Source: Subdoligranulum variabile (GTDB taxonomy: Bacteria > Bacillota > Clostridia > Oscillospirales > Ruminococcaceae). From it: DNA of 64,000 bases. The position numbers and the translations under genes are program-made. This document shows positions 7,672 through 14,658 of this stretch, one piece after another; positions within the stretch are counted from its first letter, which is position 1; each line of letters opens with the position of its first letter. The notes beneath the pieces were generated by a model that was given only the letters and a program-made list of their open reading frames with translations, was not told where the DNA came from and ran no database searches. The DNA is taken from contig NZ_CP102293.1 of NCBI RefSeq assembly GCF_025152575.1, forward strand, positions 124,001 through 188,000, given 5' to 3'.

Positions 7672-7711
7672 TGCTGAATGGAAAGGTAACCTTGTACCTT
7701 TCCATTCAGCA
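7672..7711 (-). repeat. Long perfect hairpin (16-bp stem)
   Basis: GCTGAATGGAAAGGTA and its exact complement flank a 6-base loop. The minus-strand T-run is poor (ATTTACT). It occupies the same position relative to the FFxxGFAVRV-coding repeat at 7725-7793 as the ssrA terminator does to the copy at 8953-9018. The rest of 7523-7926 holds no gene I can support. Confidence 0.65.
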
Positions 7712-7724
7712 CTTTGCTTCGCCG

Positions 7725-7793
7725 TTACCGCCGCACCCTGACGGCAAAACCCTCTATAAAAAAGTAGTTGTTGGTATAACGACCTGCTCGTGG
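7725..7793 (-). repeat. Diverged copy A of the tmRNA-tail repeat
   Basis: On the minus strand this stretch reads PRAGRYTNNYFF then GFAVRVRR and a stop. Copy B, directly after tmRNA at 8953-9018, reads PNGHYTNTYFF then GFAVRVWL and a stop. Similarity is seen at both DNA and peptide level and begins near the position equivalent to the tmRNA CCA end. A hairpin follows both copies. It could be a degenerate attachment site or a duplicated short coding tail. Confidence 0.55.
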
Positions 7794-7926
7794 CTGAGCT
7801 TAGTAAGAGGCTCCTTACAGATAAAGATCTAGCATAATAAATAGTTGCTTTTGGGAGCCCCGCATCTGTCGAAAACCCACTCTACACGAAGCAAATTCCA
7901 TATCGCATTCTCATGCATCGATTTAA

Positions 7927-8718
7927 CTAAATGTGTTGGTCGTATGGTACTATTTTAATATGGTCCTTATCGAGAAATCGGATAAGCTGTGCATCTTTTA
8001 TCAATTCATGCCAGGCTTGTATATATTGATCAGAAATTTTTTCGGCTTCCTCTTTGAATTGAACAAACATTTTTTCCGGATCATCCGCAAGGGCTATAGT
8101 ATCTGCATTCCCATCTGCGACTTTATAAATAAACCACTTCGACATATCAGCGGGCGCCTGTATAATATTTTCCGGATAGGTGTCCACAATGTCCTTGATT
8201 TTCTTCTTAGCGTTTAGCACCGCATATTCAGCAAACATCCAGAAATTCCGATAGATACGAATAGTGGCCGCTACAAATTCCGCCAGACTTTTTGTAAGGG
8301 ACAATCTTGGCGTATCTTTGAAAAGGTCTTCGCACGTTGCAATCGCCTGGATCATCTGCTCTTTTACTGCTTTATTGTGGTTAAAATGCGGTTTTCCCAA
8401 AATGTTGATAAGATCGAAATAGTATATATTTTCTGAACTGTTTACAGGCAAATGGCCGTGTTGGGCATAATCTCGCAGACGAATCAATAGTTTATAGGAA
8501 AACACCGTATCATAAATTTTGCTAACCATTGCCGAGTAACTACTTCGATTTTCGTCTGTCAGGCATTTCAAATCAGTAAAATTTTTCATGGATTCGATCA
8601 TCGTTTTTCCAGCGCTGATAATATTCGTTGTATAGGCATTGATCGCGATGTAGTCCTCTTTGCCGGAAATTGATCGCGGAAAACTTTTCCATCGCTCATA
8701 AGCGTGTAGTTTTTCCAT
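7927..8718 (-). CDS. Hypothetical protein with a HEPN-like R-x4-H motif (main part of a frameshifted gene)
   Basis: A 263-residue helical protein. Residues 82-87 (RDYAQH, in LIRLRDYAQHGHLPV) fit the R-x4-6-H motif of HEPN ribonucleases, with the polar residue after the arginine and a following GxxP. No other domain is recognised. The ATG at 8718 has no clear ribosome binding site and lies 121 bases inside the preceding frame (8598-8885). Adding one A to the A5 run at about 8710 would join them as ...TEQIWKKLHAYERW, giving about 320 residues. Hence this is probably one gene with a one-base deletion, a sequencing error or programmed frameshifting. Neighbours are the DUF262 gene and tmRNA. Confidence 0.6.
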   Translation of the reverse strand: MEKLHAYERWKSFPRSISGKEDYIAINAYTTNIISAGKTMIESMKNFTDLKCLTDENRSSYSAMVSKIYDTVFSYKLLIRLRDYAQHGHLPVNSSENIYYFDLINILGKPHFNHNKAVKEQMIQAIATCEDLFKDTPRLSLTKSLAEFVAATIRIYRNFWMFAEYAVLNAKKKIKDIVDTYPENIIQAPADMSKWFIYKVADGNADTIALADDPEKMFVQFKEEAEKISDQYIQAWHELIKDAQLIRFLDKDHIKIVPYDQHI

Positions 8719-8885
8719 ATTTGCTCTGTTTGAAACTTAAAGACCAAGAACAAATTGTGTATTTCTTGCAAATGACGAATGCAATCTACACAAAGTTCCA
8801 TCGTGGCCAGGTCATTGTTTTCTAGCTCAGCACACTCTATTTCTATCGAATCTTTCCCAAGGAAAAAAGTTTTTTCTGTATCCAC
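8598..8885 (-). CDS. N-terminal part of the frameshifted HEPN-motif gene
   Basis: A 95-codon frame starting with GTG at 8885, behind a strong GGGAGG about 9 bases upstream. The first 60 residues (TEKTFFLGKDSIEIEC to FKFQTEQIW) look protein-like. After the A5 run near 8710 the frame becomes basic and uninformative, while the +1 frame continues as the 263-residue protein. It is best read as the true N-terminus of the downstream protein. Confidence 0.5.
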   Translation of the reverse strand: MDTEKTFFLGKDSIEIECAELENNDLATMELCVDCIRHLQEIHNLFLVFKFQTEQIWKNYTLMSDGKVFRDQFPAKRTTSRSMPIQRILSALEKR

Positions 8886-8910
8886 AACGATTTTCCTCCC
8901 TGATTACTAT

Positions 8911-8948
8911 ATAAAAATGCCGCTAAGTCCTTGAGGACTTAGCGGCAT
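8911..8948 (-). terminator. Intrinsic terminator of ssrA
   Basis: ATGCCGCTAAGTCC and its exact complement form a 14-bp stem around TTGA, followed on the minus strand by TTTTTAT. It lies about 68 bases beyond the mature tmRNA 3' end. Confidence 0.85.
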
Positions 8949-8952
8949 GACA

Positions 8953-9018
8953 TTACAGCCACACCCTTACGGCAAAGCCGCCTTTGAAAAAATAGGTGTT
9001 CGTGTAATGTCCATTTGG
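8953..9018 (-). repeat. Copy B of the tmRNA-tail repeat, starting at the CCA of tmRNA
   Basis: The first codon (proline, CCA) coincides with the 3' CCA of tmRNA. The frame reads PNGHYTNTYFF then GFAVRVWL and a stop. It is related to copy A at 7725-7793. It has no start codon of its own, so it is not called a gene. Confidence 0.55.
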
Positions 9019-9368
9019 TGGAGCTGACGGGAGTCGAACCCGTGTCCGAAAAGAAATCGGTTAGAGTATCTCCGGGCGCAGTGTGTTTATTGAATTTCCC
9101 TTGGCGCGGGCGAGCACACACGCGCTACGCCTTGGTAGCTTCATAAATTCATGACGGGCCGCAAAGCTTAAGCCCGTTCACGTTCAGTACCTAATCGACG
9201 CTCTGGCCCTGCGCGGTACTAACGCAGGCAGAACGGTCGCGCCTAATTAGGCAGCGACGGCAACAGGATAAGTGTTGTCAGTTAATTTGTTTTGGTACTT
9301 TTATCGTGGTGCACCGCCACGGCCCGCTGCTCACGCCTTTCTCTCCCCGTCGAAACCATTACAGCCCC
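9016..9368 (-). ncRNA. ssrA: tmRNA (transfer-messenger RNA)
   Basis: A 353-base one-piece tmRNA. The 5' end GGGGCTG pairs with CAGCTCC-ACCA at the 3' end to form the tRNA-like acceptor stem. GGTTTCGACGGGG near the 5' end and GGGTTCGACTCCCGTC near the 3' end are the conserved tRNA-like parts. The tag frame ends ...DNTYPVAVAA followed by TAA; I do not assign the resume codon with confidence. The RNA rescues stalled ribosomes with SmpB, whose gene lies directly upstream. A strong terminator follows. The 3' end is a common integration site for mobile islands. Confidence 0.95.
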
Positions 9369-9375
9369 GCATAAT

Positions 9376-9394
9376 CGGTGGGCAATGCCCACCG
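9376..9394. repeat. 19-bp palindrome between smpB and ssrA
   Basis: CGGTGGGCAATGCCCACCG is a compact hairpin 8 bases before the tmRNA 5' end and 22 bases after the smpB stop. It has no T-run. It could help process a joint smpB-ssrA transcript. Confidence 0.45.
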
Positions 9395-9416
9395 GGAAGG
9401 CAAAAGCAAACAGCTT

Positions 9417-9884
9417 TTATCGCTGCATTTTCAATGCTCTGTCAATATCACGTTTGGCATCCCGTGCCGCAGCGGCAGCACGCTTGTCATAGAGTTTTTT
9501 GCCCTTGCAAAGCCCCAACTCCAACTTTACGCGCCCGTGTTTAAAATAAAGCGAAAGCGGAATCAGGGTATACCCCTGCAGTTTGATCTGCTGGCCCAGG
9601 CGGCGGATCTCCGCTTTGTGGGCCAACAGACGACGCGGCCGGCGCGGGTCTTTATTAAAGATGTTGCCCTGCTCATAAGGACTGATATGCATTCCTTTGA
9701 CAATCAGTTCCCCATCATCAATGTCCGCCCAGGAGTCCTTGAGATTCACGCCACCTGCACGCAGGCTCTTAACCTCGGTACCCACCAGTTCAATACCGGT
9801 TTCAAGTGCCTCAATCACAAAATATTCATGGCGCGCCTCGCGGTTTTGGGCAATCACCTTTTTCCCGGATTTATCCTCTGCCAC
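9417..9884 (-). CDS. smpB: SsrA-binding protein SmpB
   Basis: A 155-residue tmRNA-binding protein needed to load tmRNA onto stalled ribosomes. Motifs include [30 protein letters not shown], the [18 protein letters not shown] region and the basic C-terminal tail ([19 protein letters not shown]) that enters the mRNA channel. The GTG at 9884 is chosen because GGGAGGT lies 7 bases upstream; an in-frame GTG three codons earlier overlaps that site. The family length fits. A consensus promoter lies at 9918-9946, and ssrA follows on the same strand. Confidence 0.95.
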   Translation of the reverse strand: MAEDKSGKKVIAQNREARHEYFVIEALETGIELVGTEVKSLRAGGVNLKDSWADIDDGELIVKGMHISPYEQGNIFNKDPRRPRRLLAHKAEIRRLGQQIKLQGYTLIPLSLYFKHGRVKLELGLCKGKKLYDKRAAAAARDAKRDIDRALKMQR

Positions 9885-9917
9885 AAAGCACACCTCCCTT
9901 GCGTGTGGTGGTTTATG

Positions 9918-9946
9918 ATTATAGCGCAGATATGTGCAAAAGTCAA
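9918..9946 (-). promoter_or_regulatory. Promoter of smpB-ssrA
   Basis: TTGACT (9941-9946) and TATAAT (9918-9923) with a 17-base spacer, about 34 bases upstream of the smpB GTG. Confidence 0.8.
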
Positions 9947-9956
9947 GAAAAAGCCG

Positions 9957-10553
9957 TCACAGCTCTCCGCGTCCCTGCATGGCACGATAGAGAGTTGTCT
10001 CGTCCGCATATTCCAGACTGGATCCTACCGGCAAGCCATAGGCAAGGCGAGTCGTCCGTATTCCCAGCGGTTTGATCAGCTTGGCCAGATACATGGCCGT
10101 AGCTTCTCCTTCTACCGTCGGACTGGTCGCCATAATAACTTCTTTAACGGTCTCATTGAGGCGCGCCAGCAGTTCCTTGACGCAGAGCTGATCCGCCCCG
10201 ATGCCATCCATCGGTGAGATCAACCCATGAAGTACATGGTACAGACCATTATATTCATGCGTGCGTTCGATGGACTTGATATCCCGCGGACTTTCTACCA
10301 CGCAGATCACACTGCGATCCCGTTTGGGGGAAGAACAGATTTTACACACCTCACCCGCCGTATAATCCTGGCAGATGCGGCAACGGTGGAGGTCTTTCTT
10401 GGCATGTTCAATGGCTCTGGCCAGTTCCATCGCCTGCTCATTGGACATGGACATCACTTCATAAGCCATCCGGGTAGCCCCTTTGCGGCCAATTCCCGGG
10501 AAGCGCGCAAACTGGTCAACCAGATTTTCCAGCGGTTCAACATTCTGGGGCAT
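9957..10553 (-). CDS. recR: Recombination protein RecR
   Basis: A 198-residue RecFOR-pathway protein that helps load RecA on gapped DNA. A helix-hairpin-helix begins FPGIGRKGATRMAYE. The zinc finger is CRICQDYTAGEVCKIC. A Toprim domain with VVESPRDIKSIERT and a Walker-like C-terminal segment (IRTTRLAYGLPVGSSLEYAD) follow. It starts 11 bases after the ybaB stop and is the last gene of the scr-dnaX-ybaB-recR block, an order conserved in Bacillus and many Firmicutes. Confidence 0.96.
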   Translation of the reverse strand: MPQNVEPLENLVDQFARFPGIGRKGATRMAYEVMSMSNEQAMELARAIEHAKKDLHRCRICQDYTAGEVCKICSSPKRDRSVICVVESPRDIKSIERTHEYNGLYHVLHGLISPMDGIGADQLCVKELLARLNETVKEVIMATSPTVEGEATAMYLAKLIKPLGIRTTRLAYGLPVGSSLEYADETTLYRAMQGRGEL

Positions 10554-10564
10554 GGTACTGCCTC

Positions 10565-10906
10565 TTAGCCCAAACCGGGAATGTTCATTCCGCCGGTCAG
10601 CTTGCCCATTTCCTCTTCCGAGTCTTTGTCGACTGCTGCCACAGCACTGTTGACTGCAGCCGCAATAAGATCTTCCAGCATCTCGATATCCTCAGGATCT
10701 ACGGCTTCCGGCTTGATCTTGACCGCAGTAATCTCATGCTTGCCGGTCATCGTGACAGTAACCATCTCGCCACTGGCCGTACCGGTGTACTCTTTGGCTT
10801 CCAGCTCTTCCTGCTTGGCGCGGATTTCATCCTGCATCTTCTGAACCTGGCGCATCATCGCGTTAGGATCGGGCCGGCCATAGCCTTTAGGCAGTCTTGC
10901 TTTCAT
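10565..10906 (-). CDS. YbaB/EbfC family nucleoid-associated protein
   Basis: A 113-residue small DNA-binding protein of the YbaB/EbfC family. The core is MRQVQKMQDEIRAKQEELEAKEY, followed by GMVTVTMTGKHEITAVKI-type strands and a helical dimerisation tail rich in Ala/Glu, ending GGMNIPGLG. The ATG at 10906 has GGAGG 7 bases upstream; an earlier in-frame start would include that site. It lies between dnaX and recR, its conserved place. Members bind DNA as dimers; their cellular role is not settled. Confidence 0.92.
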   Translation of the reverse strand: MKARLPKGYGRPDPNAMMRQVQKMQDEIRAKQEELEAKEYTGTASGEMVTVTMTGKHEITAVKIKPEAVDPEDIEMLEDLIAAAVNSAVAAVDKDSEEEMGKLTGGMNIPGLG

Positions 10907-10924
10907 GGGAATATCCTCCAAAAA

Positions 10925-12646
10925 TTATTTATCTTCAATTTGAACGTCCACACCGAGTGCCTGCATATTCTGCAGCGTCTGATCAAGGGACATCTGCGGC
11001 CCTGCTTGTTCTTCCGTCTTCGGCGCTTCGTAAGGACCAATACTGCACCGGATTTTGGTAACCCGGTAGATCGTTTCTTTCAGTTTTTTGCTGACTTCGC
11101 GGTTGTTGCGAATATAATCACGGAAGGCATCACTGCATTCAAACAGCACATGCTTGCCATCATAATACGCTCTGGTTCCCCGCAGGAAGGAAATCATCAT
11201 CCCGTCGGTTTCCTCCAGATCGGCCAGTACCAACGCCCATTGGGGAAACGGTTCCAACGGTCCTGCTTCCTGTTTAGGGGGCGTACGGCGCGGCGCAGCC
11301 TTAGAAGCCGGCTGAAGTTCAGGTTCCGGCGCTTTGACCGCAACAGCCGGGCGCAGCTCCGGCTGCAGAAACTCCGGCTCTTCCTCTGGCGGAGGCAGTT
11401 CCTCCGGAGGTTCTTGGGCTTTAGACTGAACCGTCGGTGGCGGTGTAGCAGGTTTGCTGCTCTGTACAGGTGGTACTGAGGCAAACGGAGCCGGTGCTGT
11501 TGCCGCAAAAGGCTGCGGTGCCACAGGCTGTGCCATCTGCACAGGTGCCGCCTGCGCAGTCACCGCCGTCTGCGGCTGCGTCAGAGAAAAGACTGCCAGT
11601 TCCAGTTCGATACGTTGGTCGGTGCCGCGGCTCATCTTTTCCAACGACTGACCAAATGCATTGATGGCGCGGATTGCCTCTGCCTGCGGAAAATCCCTGC
11701 GCTGTGCGTAGGCTGCCTCTTCCTCCGGCGAAGTACCGGTCAGCAGATCGGTCCCCCCCTGCAGTGCACAAAGCATCAAATCCCGGTAATGCCCTGCCAG
11801 TTCCATACAAAGGCGGCGCATATCTACGCTCTGCTGCCGGAGTTCTGCGATTTTCCCAAGGGCTGCAACTGAGTCTTTTGCCGCAATGGCATCGCTGATT
11901 TCAAACAGGTATCCACGGTCGGTCACACCCGCCATCCGGCGTACCAGTGCTTCATCCACATGATTGTCAACGCCTGCGCAGGTATCCAGAATGGACAGCG
12001 CATCACGCATAGCGCCATCGGCCAAACGGCCGATCAGCTGCGCCGCGCCGGATTCCAATTCGATTTTTTCCTGCTCCGCCACATAGGTCAAGCGTCCCGC
12101 AATGTCCTTCGCTGTGATCCGTGCAAAATCGTATCGCTGGCAACGACTGAGGATGGTTACAGGAACTTTCTGTACTTCGGTGGTCGCCAGAATAAAAATG
12201 ACGTGCTCCGGCGGTTCCTCCATCGTTTTCAGCAGAGCATTGAATGCCTGCGTGGAAAGCATGTGCACCTCATCGATGATGTATACCTTGTAACGGCACA
12301 CCGACGGCAGATAGGCCACTTCATCCCGCAGATCCCGAATATCATCTACGCCGTTGTTGGAGGCGGCGTCCATCTCGATGATATCCATGATGGCTCCGCT
12401 GTCGATGCCTTTGCAGATCTCACATTCGCAGCAGGGATCCGGGCTTGTGTGATCCAGGCAGTTGACCGCTTTCGCAAAAATCTTGGCGCAGGTCGTCTTG
12501 CCGGTGCCGCGGGTTCCCGTAAAGAGATAAGCATGCCCGATACGTCCCGCCGCAATCTGGTTCTGCAGCGCAGTAACAATGGGCGTCTGCCCTACCACAT
12601 CGGCAAACCGCTGCGGGCGCCATTTTCGATACAGCGCTCGGTACAT
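10925..12646 (-). CDS. dnaX: DNA polymerase III gamma/tau subunit
   Basis: A 573-residue clamp-loader subunit. AAA+ motifs: Walker A GTRGTGKTT near residue 45, a four-cysteine zinc module (C...PCCECEIC) at about 65-80, Walker B VYIIDEVHML near 120, and the SRC-type sensor ILSRCQRYDF near 165. Domain III follows, then a Pro/Ala-rich linker (about 380-470) and a tau-like C-terminal domain. The ATG of MYRALYRKWRP is preceded by GGGGGAGGT. The open frame extends upstream through the SRP RNA gene, but this is not coding. It is transcribed downstream of the SRP RNA with ybaB and recR. Confidence 0.96.
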   Translation of the reverse strand: MYRALYRKWRPQRFADVVGQTPIVTALQNQIAAGRIGHAYLFTGTRGTGKTTCAKIFAKAVNCLDHTSPDPCCECEICKGIDSGAIMDIIEMDAASNNGVDDIRDLRDEVAYLPSVCRYKVYIIDEVHMLSTQAFNALLKTMEEPPEHVIFILATTEVQKVPVTILSRCQRYDFARITAKDIAGRLTYVAEQEKIELESGAAQLIGRLADGAMRDALSILDTCAGVDNHVDEALVRRMAGVTDRGYLFEISDAIAAKDSVAALGKIAELRQQSVDMRRLCMELAGHYRDLMLCALQGGTDLLTGTSPEEEAAYAQRRDFPQAEAIRAINAFGQSLEKMSRGTDQRIELELAVFSLTQPQTAVTAQAAPVQMAQPVAPQPFAATAPAPFASVPPVQSSKPATPPPTVQSKAQEPPEELPPPEEEPEFLQPELRPAVAVKAPEPELQPASKAAPRRTPPKQEAGPLEPFPQWALVLADLEETDGMMISFLRGTRAYYDGKHVLFECSDAFRDYIRNNREVSKKLKETIYRVTKIRCSIGPYEAPKTEEQAGPQMSLDQTLQNMQALGVDVQIEDK

Positions 12647-12675
12647 AGGCACACCTCCCCCGAAAATCAGAAAAA

Positions 12676-12842
12676 GCGGGCAGAGCACGCGGCTGCGCTG
12701 CTTTGCGTACAGATGCAGGCTTGCCGCAGCACTGGACGAGCGCCGCTTAATGCTGCTCGGTTCCCCGCCTGACATGGTTCACAGGCCGCCCACGCACGGG
12801 GCCCGCATCTGTACGCAAAACAGCGCAATTCAGCCCTGTCCG
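12676..12842 (-). ncRNA. ffs: Signal recognition particle RNA
   Basis: A rod-like RNA of about 167 bases. The conserved SRP domain IV core is visible on the minus strand (TGAACCATGTCAGGCGGGGA, with AGCAGC and the closing strand). Long arms TTTTGCGTACAGATGC / GCATCTGTACGCAAAG pair, as do outer arms beginning GCGGACAG and ending CTGCCCGC. A T-run follows at about 12671-12675. I do not see an Alu-domain motif, so the RNA is longer than 4.5S but shorter than the Bacillus form. Position before dnaX matches Bacillus scr. Ends are approximate. Confidence 0.85.
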
Positions 12843-12850
12843 CAAAAGCT

Positions 12851-12879
12851 ATTATACAATATTGCCCGGACAATTGCAA
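12851..12879 (-). promoter_or_regulatory. Strong promoter of the SRP RNA-dnaX block
   Basis: TTGCAA (12874-12879) and TATAAT (12851-12856) with a 17-base spacer. Transcription would start about at the first base of the SRP RNA stem. Confidence 0.85.
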
Positions 12880-12898
12880 GAGGAGGTTTGGGTCGATT

Positions 12899-13648
12899 TC
12901 ACCGCCGAAGATAATAGGTTCCTTCCGGGGCACGGCAAAGAGTAACCCCGAACACGCGGTCCAGAATTTTTTGTTCAAATAGGTTCGCAGGACTGTCAAA
13001 AGCCAGCAGCCTGCCTTCCGCCACCACCGCCACCCGGTCACTGTACTGGAGCGCCTGGGCCAGATCATGCAGTACCAGCAGGAGCGTTTTTCCCTGATCC
13101 GCCAAGGTCCGCAGCAATTCCAACAATTCAAACTGAGCTGATACGTCCAAGTAGGTCGTTGGTTCGTCCAGAAGAATGGCATCGCCTCCCTGTGCCAACG
13201 CCATAGCCAGGTAGACTCGCTGTCGTTCGCCACCGGAAAGTTCCCGCAGATCCCGCTCCGCCCATTGTGCCACACCTGTAGCTCGCATCGCCTGTTCTAC
13301 TGCCGCACGGTCCCGGGTAGTCATCTGACGGGAAAGTCCCAGATACGGGAACCGTCCGTGGCTGACAAGACCTCGCACGGAGATTTCCGGGATATTACGC
13401 ACCTGCGGCATAAAAGCAGCGGCACGGGCAAACGCCTTGCGGTCAAAGCTTTGAATTGGTTGCCCCTGCAGCAGAATTTCCCCATTCAACAGCGGCAACT
13501 GCCGGGCAATCGCTTTAAGCAGTGTGGTTTTACCACACCCGTTGGTTCCCACCAATGCCGTGATCTGACCATCCTGCGCCGTGAAGCTGATATCCCGCAA
13601 AACAGGAGTTCCTTCGTAACCAACCGACGCGTGCCGCAGTTCAAACAT
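12899..13648 (-). CDS. Iron-siderophore/cobalamin-type ABC transporter ATPase (distal copy)
   Basis: A 249-residue FecE/BtuD-like ATPase. Walker A is GTNGCGKTT (about 33-41), the ABC signature LSGGERQR, Walker B AILLDEPTTYLD and the H-loop LVLHDLAQAL. It overlaps the preceding permease gene by 8 bases and is the last gene of the cobalamin operon, with no terminator between it and the SRP promoter region. No binding-protein gene accompanies this pair, so it may use the lipoprotein encoded at the other end of the operon. The substrate is a corrinoid, cobalt or iron chelate by context only. Confidence 0.88.
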   Translation of the reverse strand: MFELRHASVGYEGTPVLRDISFTAQDGQITALVGTNGCGKTTLLKAIARQLPLLNGEILLQGQPIQSFDRKAFARAAAFMPQVRNIPEISVRGLVSHGRFPYLGLSRQMTTRDRAAVEQAMRATGVAQWAERDLRELSGGERQRVYLAMALAQGGDAILLDEPTTYLDVSAQFELLELLRTLADQGKTLLLVLHDLAQALQYSDRVAVVAEGRLLAFDSPANLFEQKILDRVFGVTLCRAPEGTYYLRR

Positions 13649-14654
13649 AGATACGCCTCCTTTTGCGGTGAAGCAGCAGGCTCAGGAAGAAAGGGCCACC
13701 GATAAGGGAAAGCAGAATTCCGACGGGGAGTTCAAACGGTGCAAACAGCAGCCGTGCAGCGATATCGCATACCACCACAAAAGCCGCCCCCAGCAGTGCC
13801 GACGCGGGCACCAGAATCCGATAATCGGTTCCGATAAGCCGACGCGCAATATGCGGCGCAAGAAGTCCCACGAAACTCAGCAGCCCTGCCAAACTGACTG
13901 CCGCCCCGGCCAACAGAGCCGATGCCAGAATCCCCAGAAATCTTGTCCGGGTCACATGCAGTCCAAGGCCTGTTGCACTTTCTTCCCCCAGGCAAAGGAC
14001 GTTCAGATCCACCGTCAAAAACAGAGCCAGGAGCATCCCGGCCACAAAATAAGGAAAAGCCGCCGTCAGCATCTTCATGGTAACGCCGGAGAGCCCCCCT
14101 GTCAGAAATCCCGGAGAGCTGGCCACGATCTCCGGCCAGAGCAGCTTCAATGTATTGATGCCGGCAGTCAGCATACCGCTGACCGCGAGGCCCGCCAGAA
14201 CCAGAGTCGTGCGGGAGAGGCCGGCCCGCCAGGCCAGCAGATAGACCAGCATAGAACAGCCCAGTGCCCCCAGGAAGGAAGCAAATTGCATGGCACCTGG
14301 CACCGCTGGCGCCACGACCATGGCAAACAGTGCAAAAAATCCCGCACCGGCATTCACGCCAATCACATTAGGGCTGGCCATCGCATTATTCAGCACTGCC
14401 TGCAGCAGCACACCGGCCACCGCAAGAGCCGCCCCGGAAAATAGGCCGCCCAGCATACGCGGCAACCGAACATAGGCGATAACACGCCAGACGGGATCCT
14501 GTTCTCCCCGCGTACAAAGCGCCTGCCAAAGTTGTCCCAGCGAATAAGGCTGACTGCCAAGGCACAATGCAGCCACAGAGGATACCACCACAGCAACTGC
14601 CAGCATTCCCAGCACAGCAGGAGCAGATGCCTTATGTTGTCTTTTCTTTTTCAT
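13641..14654 (-). CDS. FecCD-family ABC transporter permease (distal copy)
   Basis: A 337-residue polytopic permease with about 9-10 hydrophobic segments. FecCD family motifs are present: RLPRMLGGLFSGAALAVAGVLLQ, NNAMASPNVIGVNAGAGF, LSFVGLLAPHIARRLIG (the cytoplasmic loop contacting the ATPase) and the C-terminal FELPVGILLSLIGGPFFL. The ATG at 14654 lies 4 bases after the cbiC stop; the upstream open frame overlaps cbiC and lacks a binding site. It pairs with the ATPase at 12899-13648. It is a paralogue of the permease at 31282-32376. Confidence 0.88.
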   Translation of the reverse strand: MKKKRQHKASAPAVLGMLAVAVVVSSVAALCLGSQPYSLGQLWQALCTRGEQDPVWRVIAYVRLPRMLGGLFSGAALAVAGVLLQAVLNNAMASPNVIGVNAGAGFFALFAMVVAPAVPGAMQFASFLGALGCSMLVYLLAWRAGLSRTTLVLAGLAVSGMLTAGINTLKLLWPEIVASSPGFLTGGLSGVTMKMLTAAFPYFVAGMLLALFLTVDLNVLCLGEESATGLGLHVTRTRFLGILASALLAGAAVSLAGLLSFVGLLAPHIARRLIGTDYRILVPASALLGAAFVVVCDIAARLLFAPFELPVGILLSLIGGPFFLSLLLHRKRRRIYV

Positions 14655-14658
14655 ACTG

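Noticed and set aside
8939-9121. 60-codon minus-strand frame across the tmRNA 3' end
   Set aside because: It lies inside the tmRNA tRNA-like domain and its tail; the tmRNA explains the sequence.
12647-12775. N-terminal extension of DnaX
   Set aside because: The frame is open, but it crosses the SRP RNA gene and the strong ribosome binding site is just before MYRALYRKWRP.
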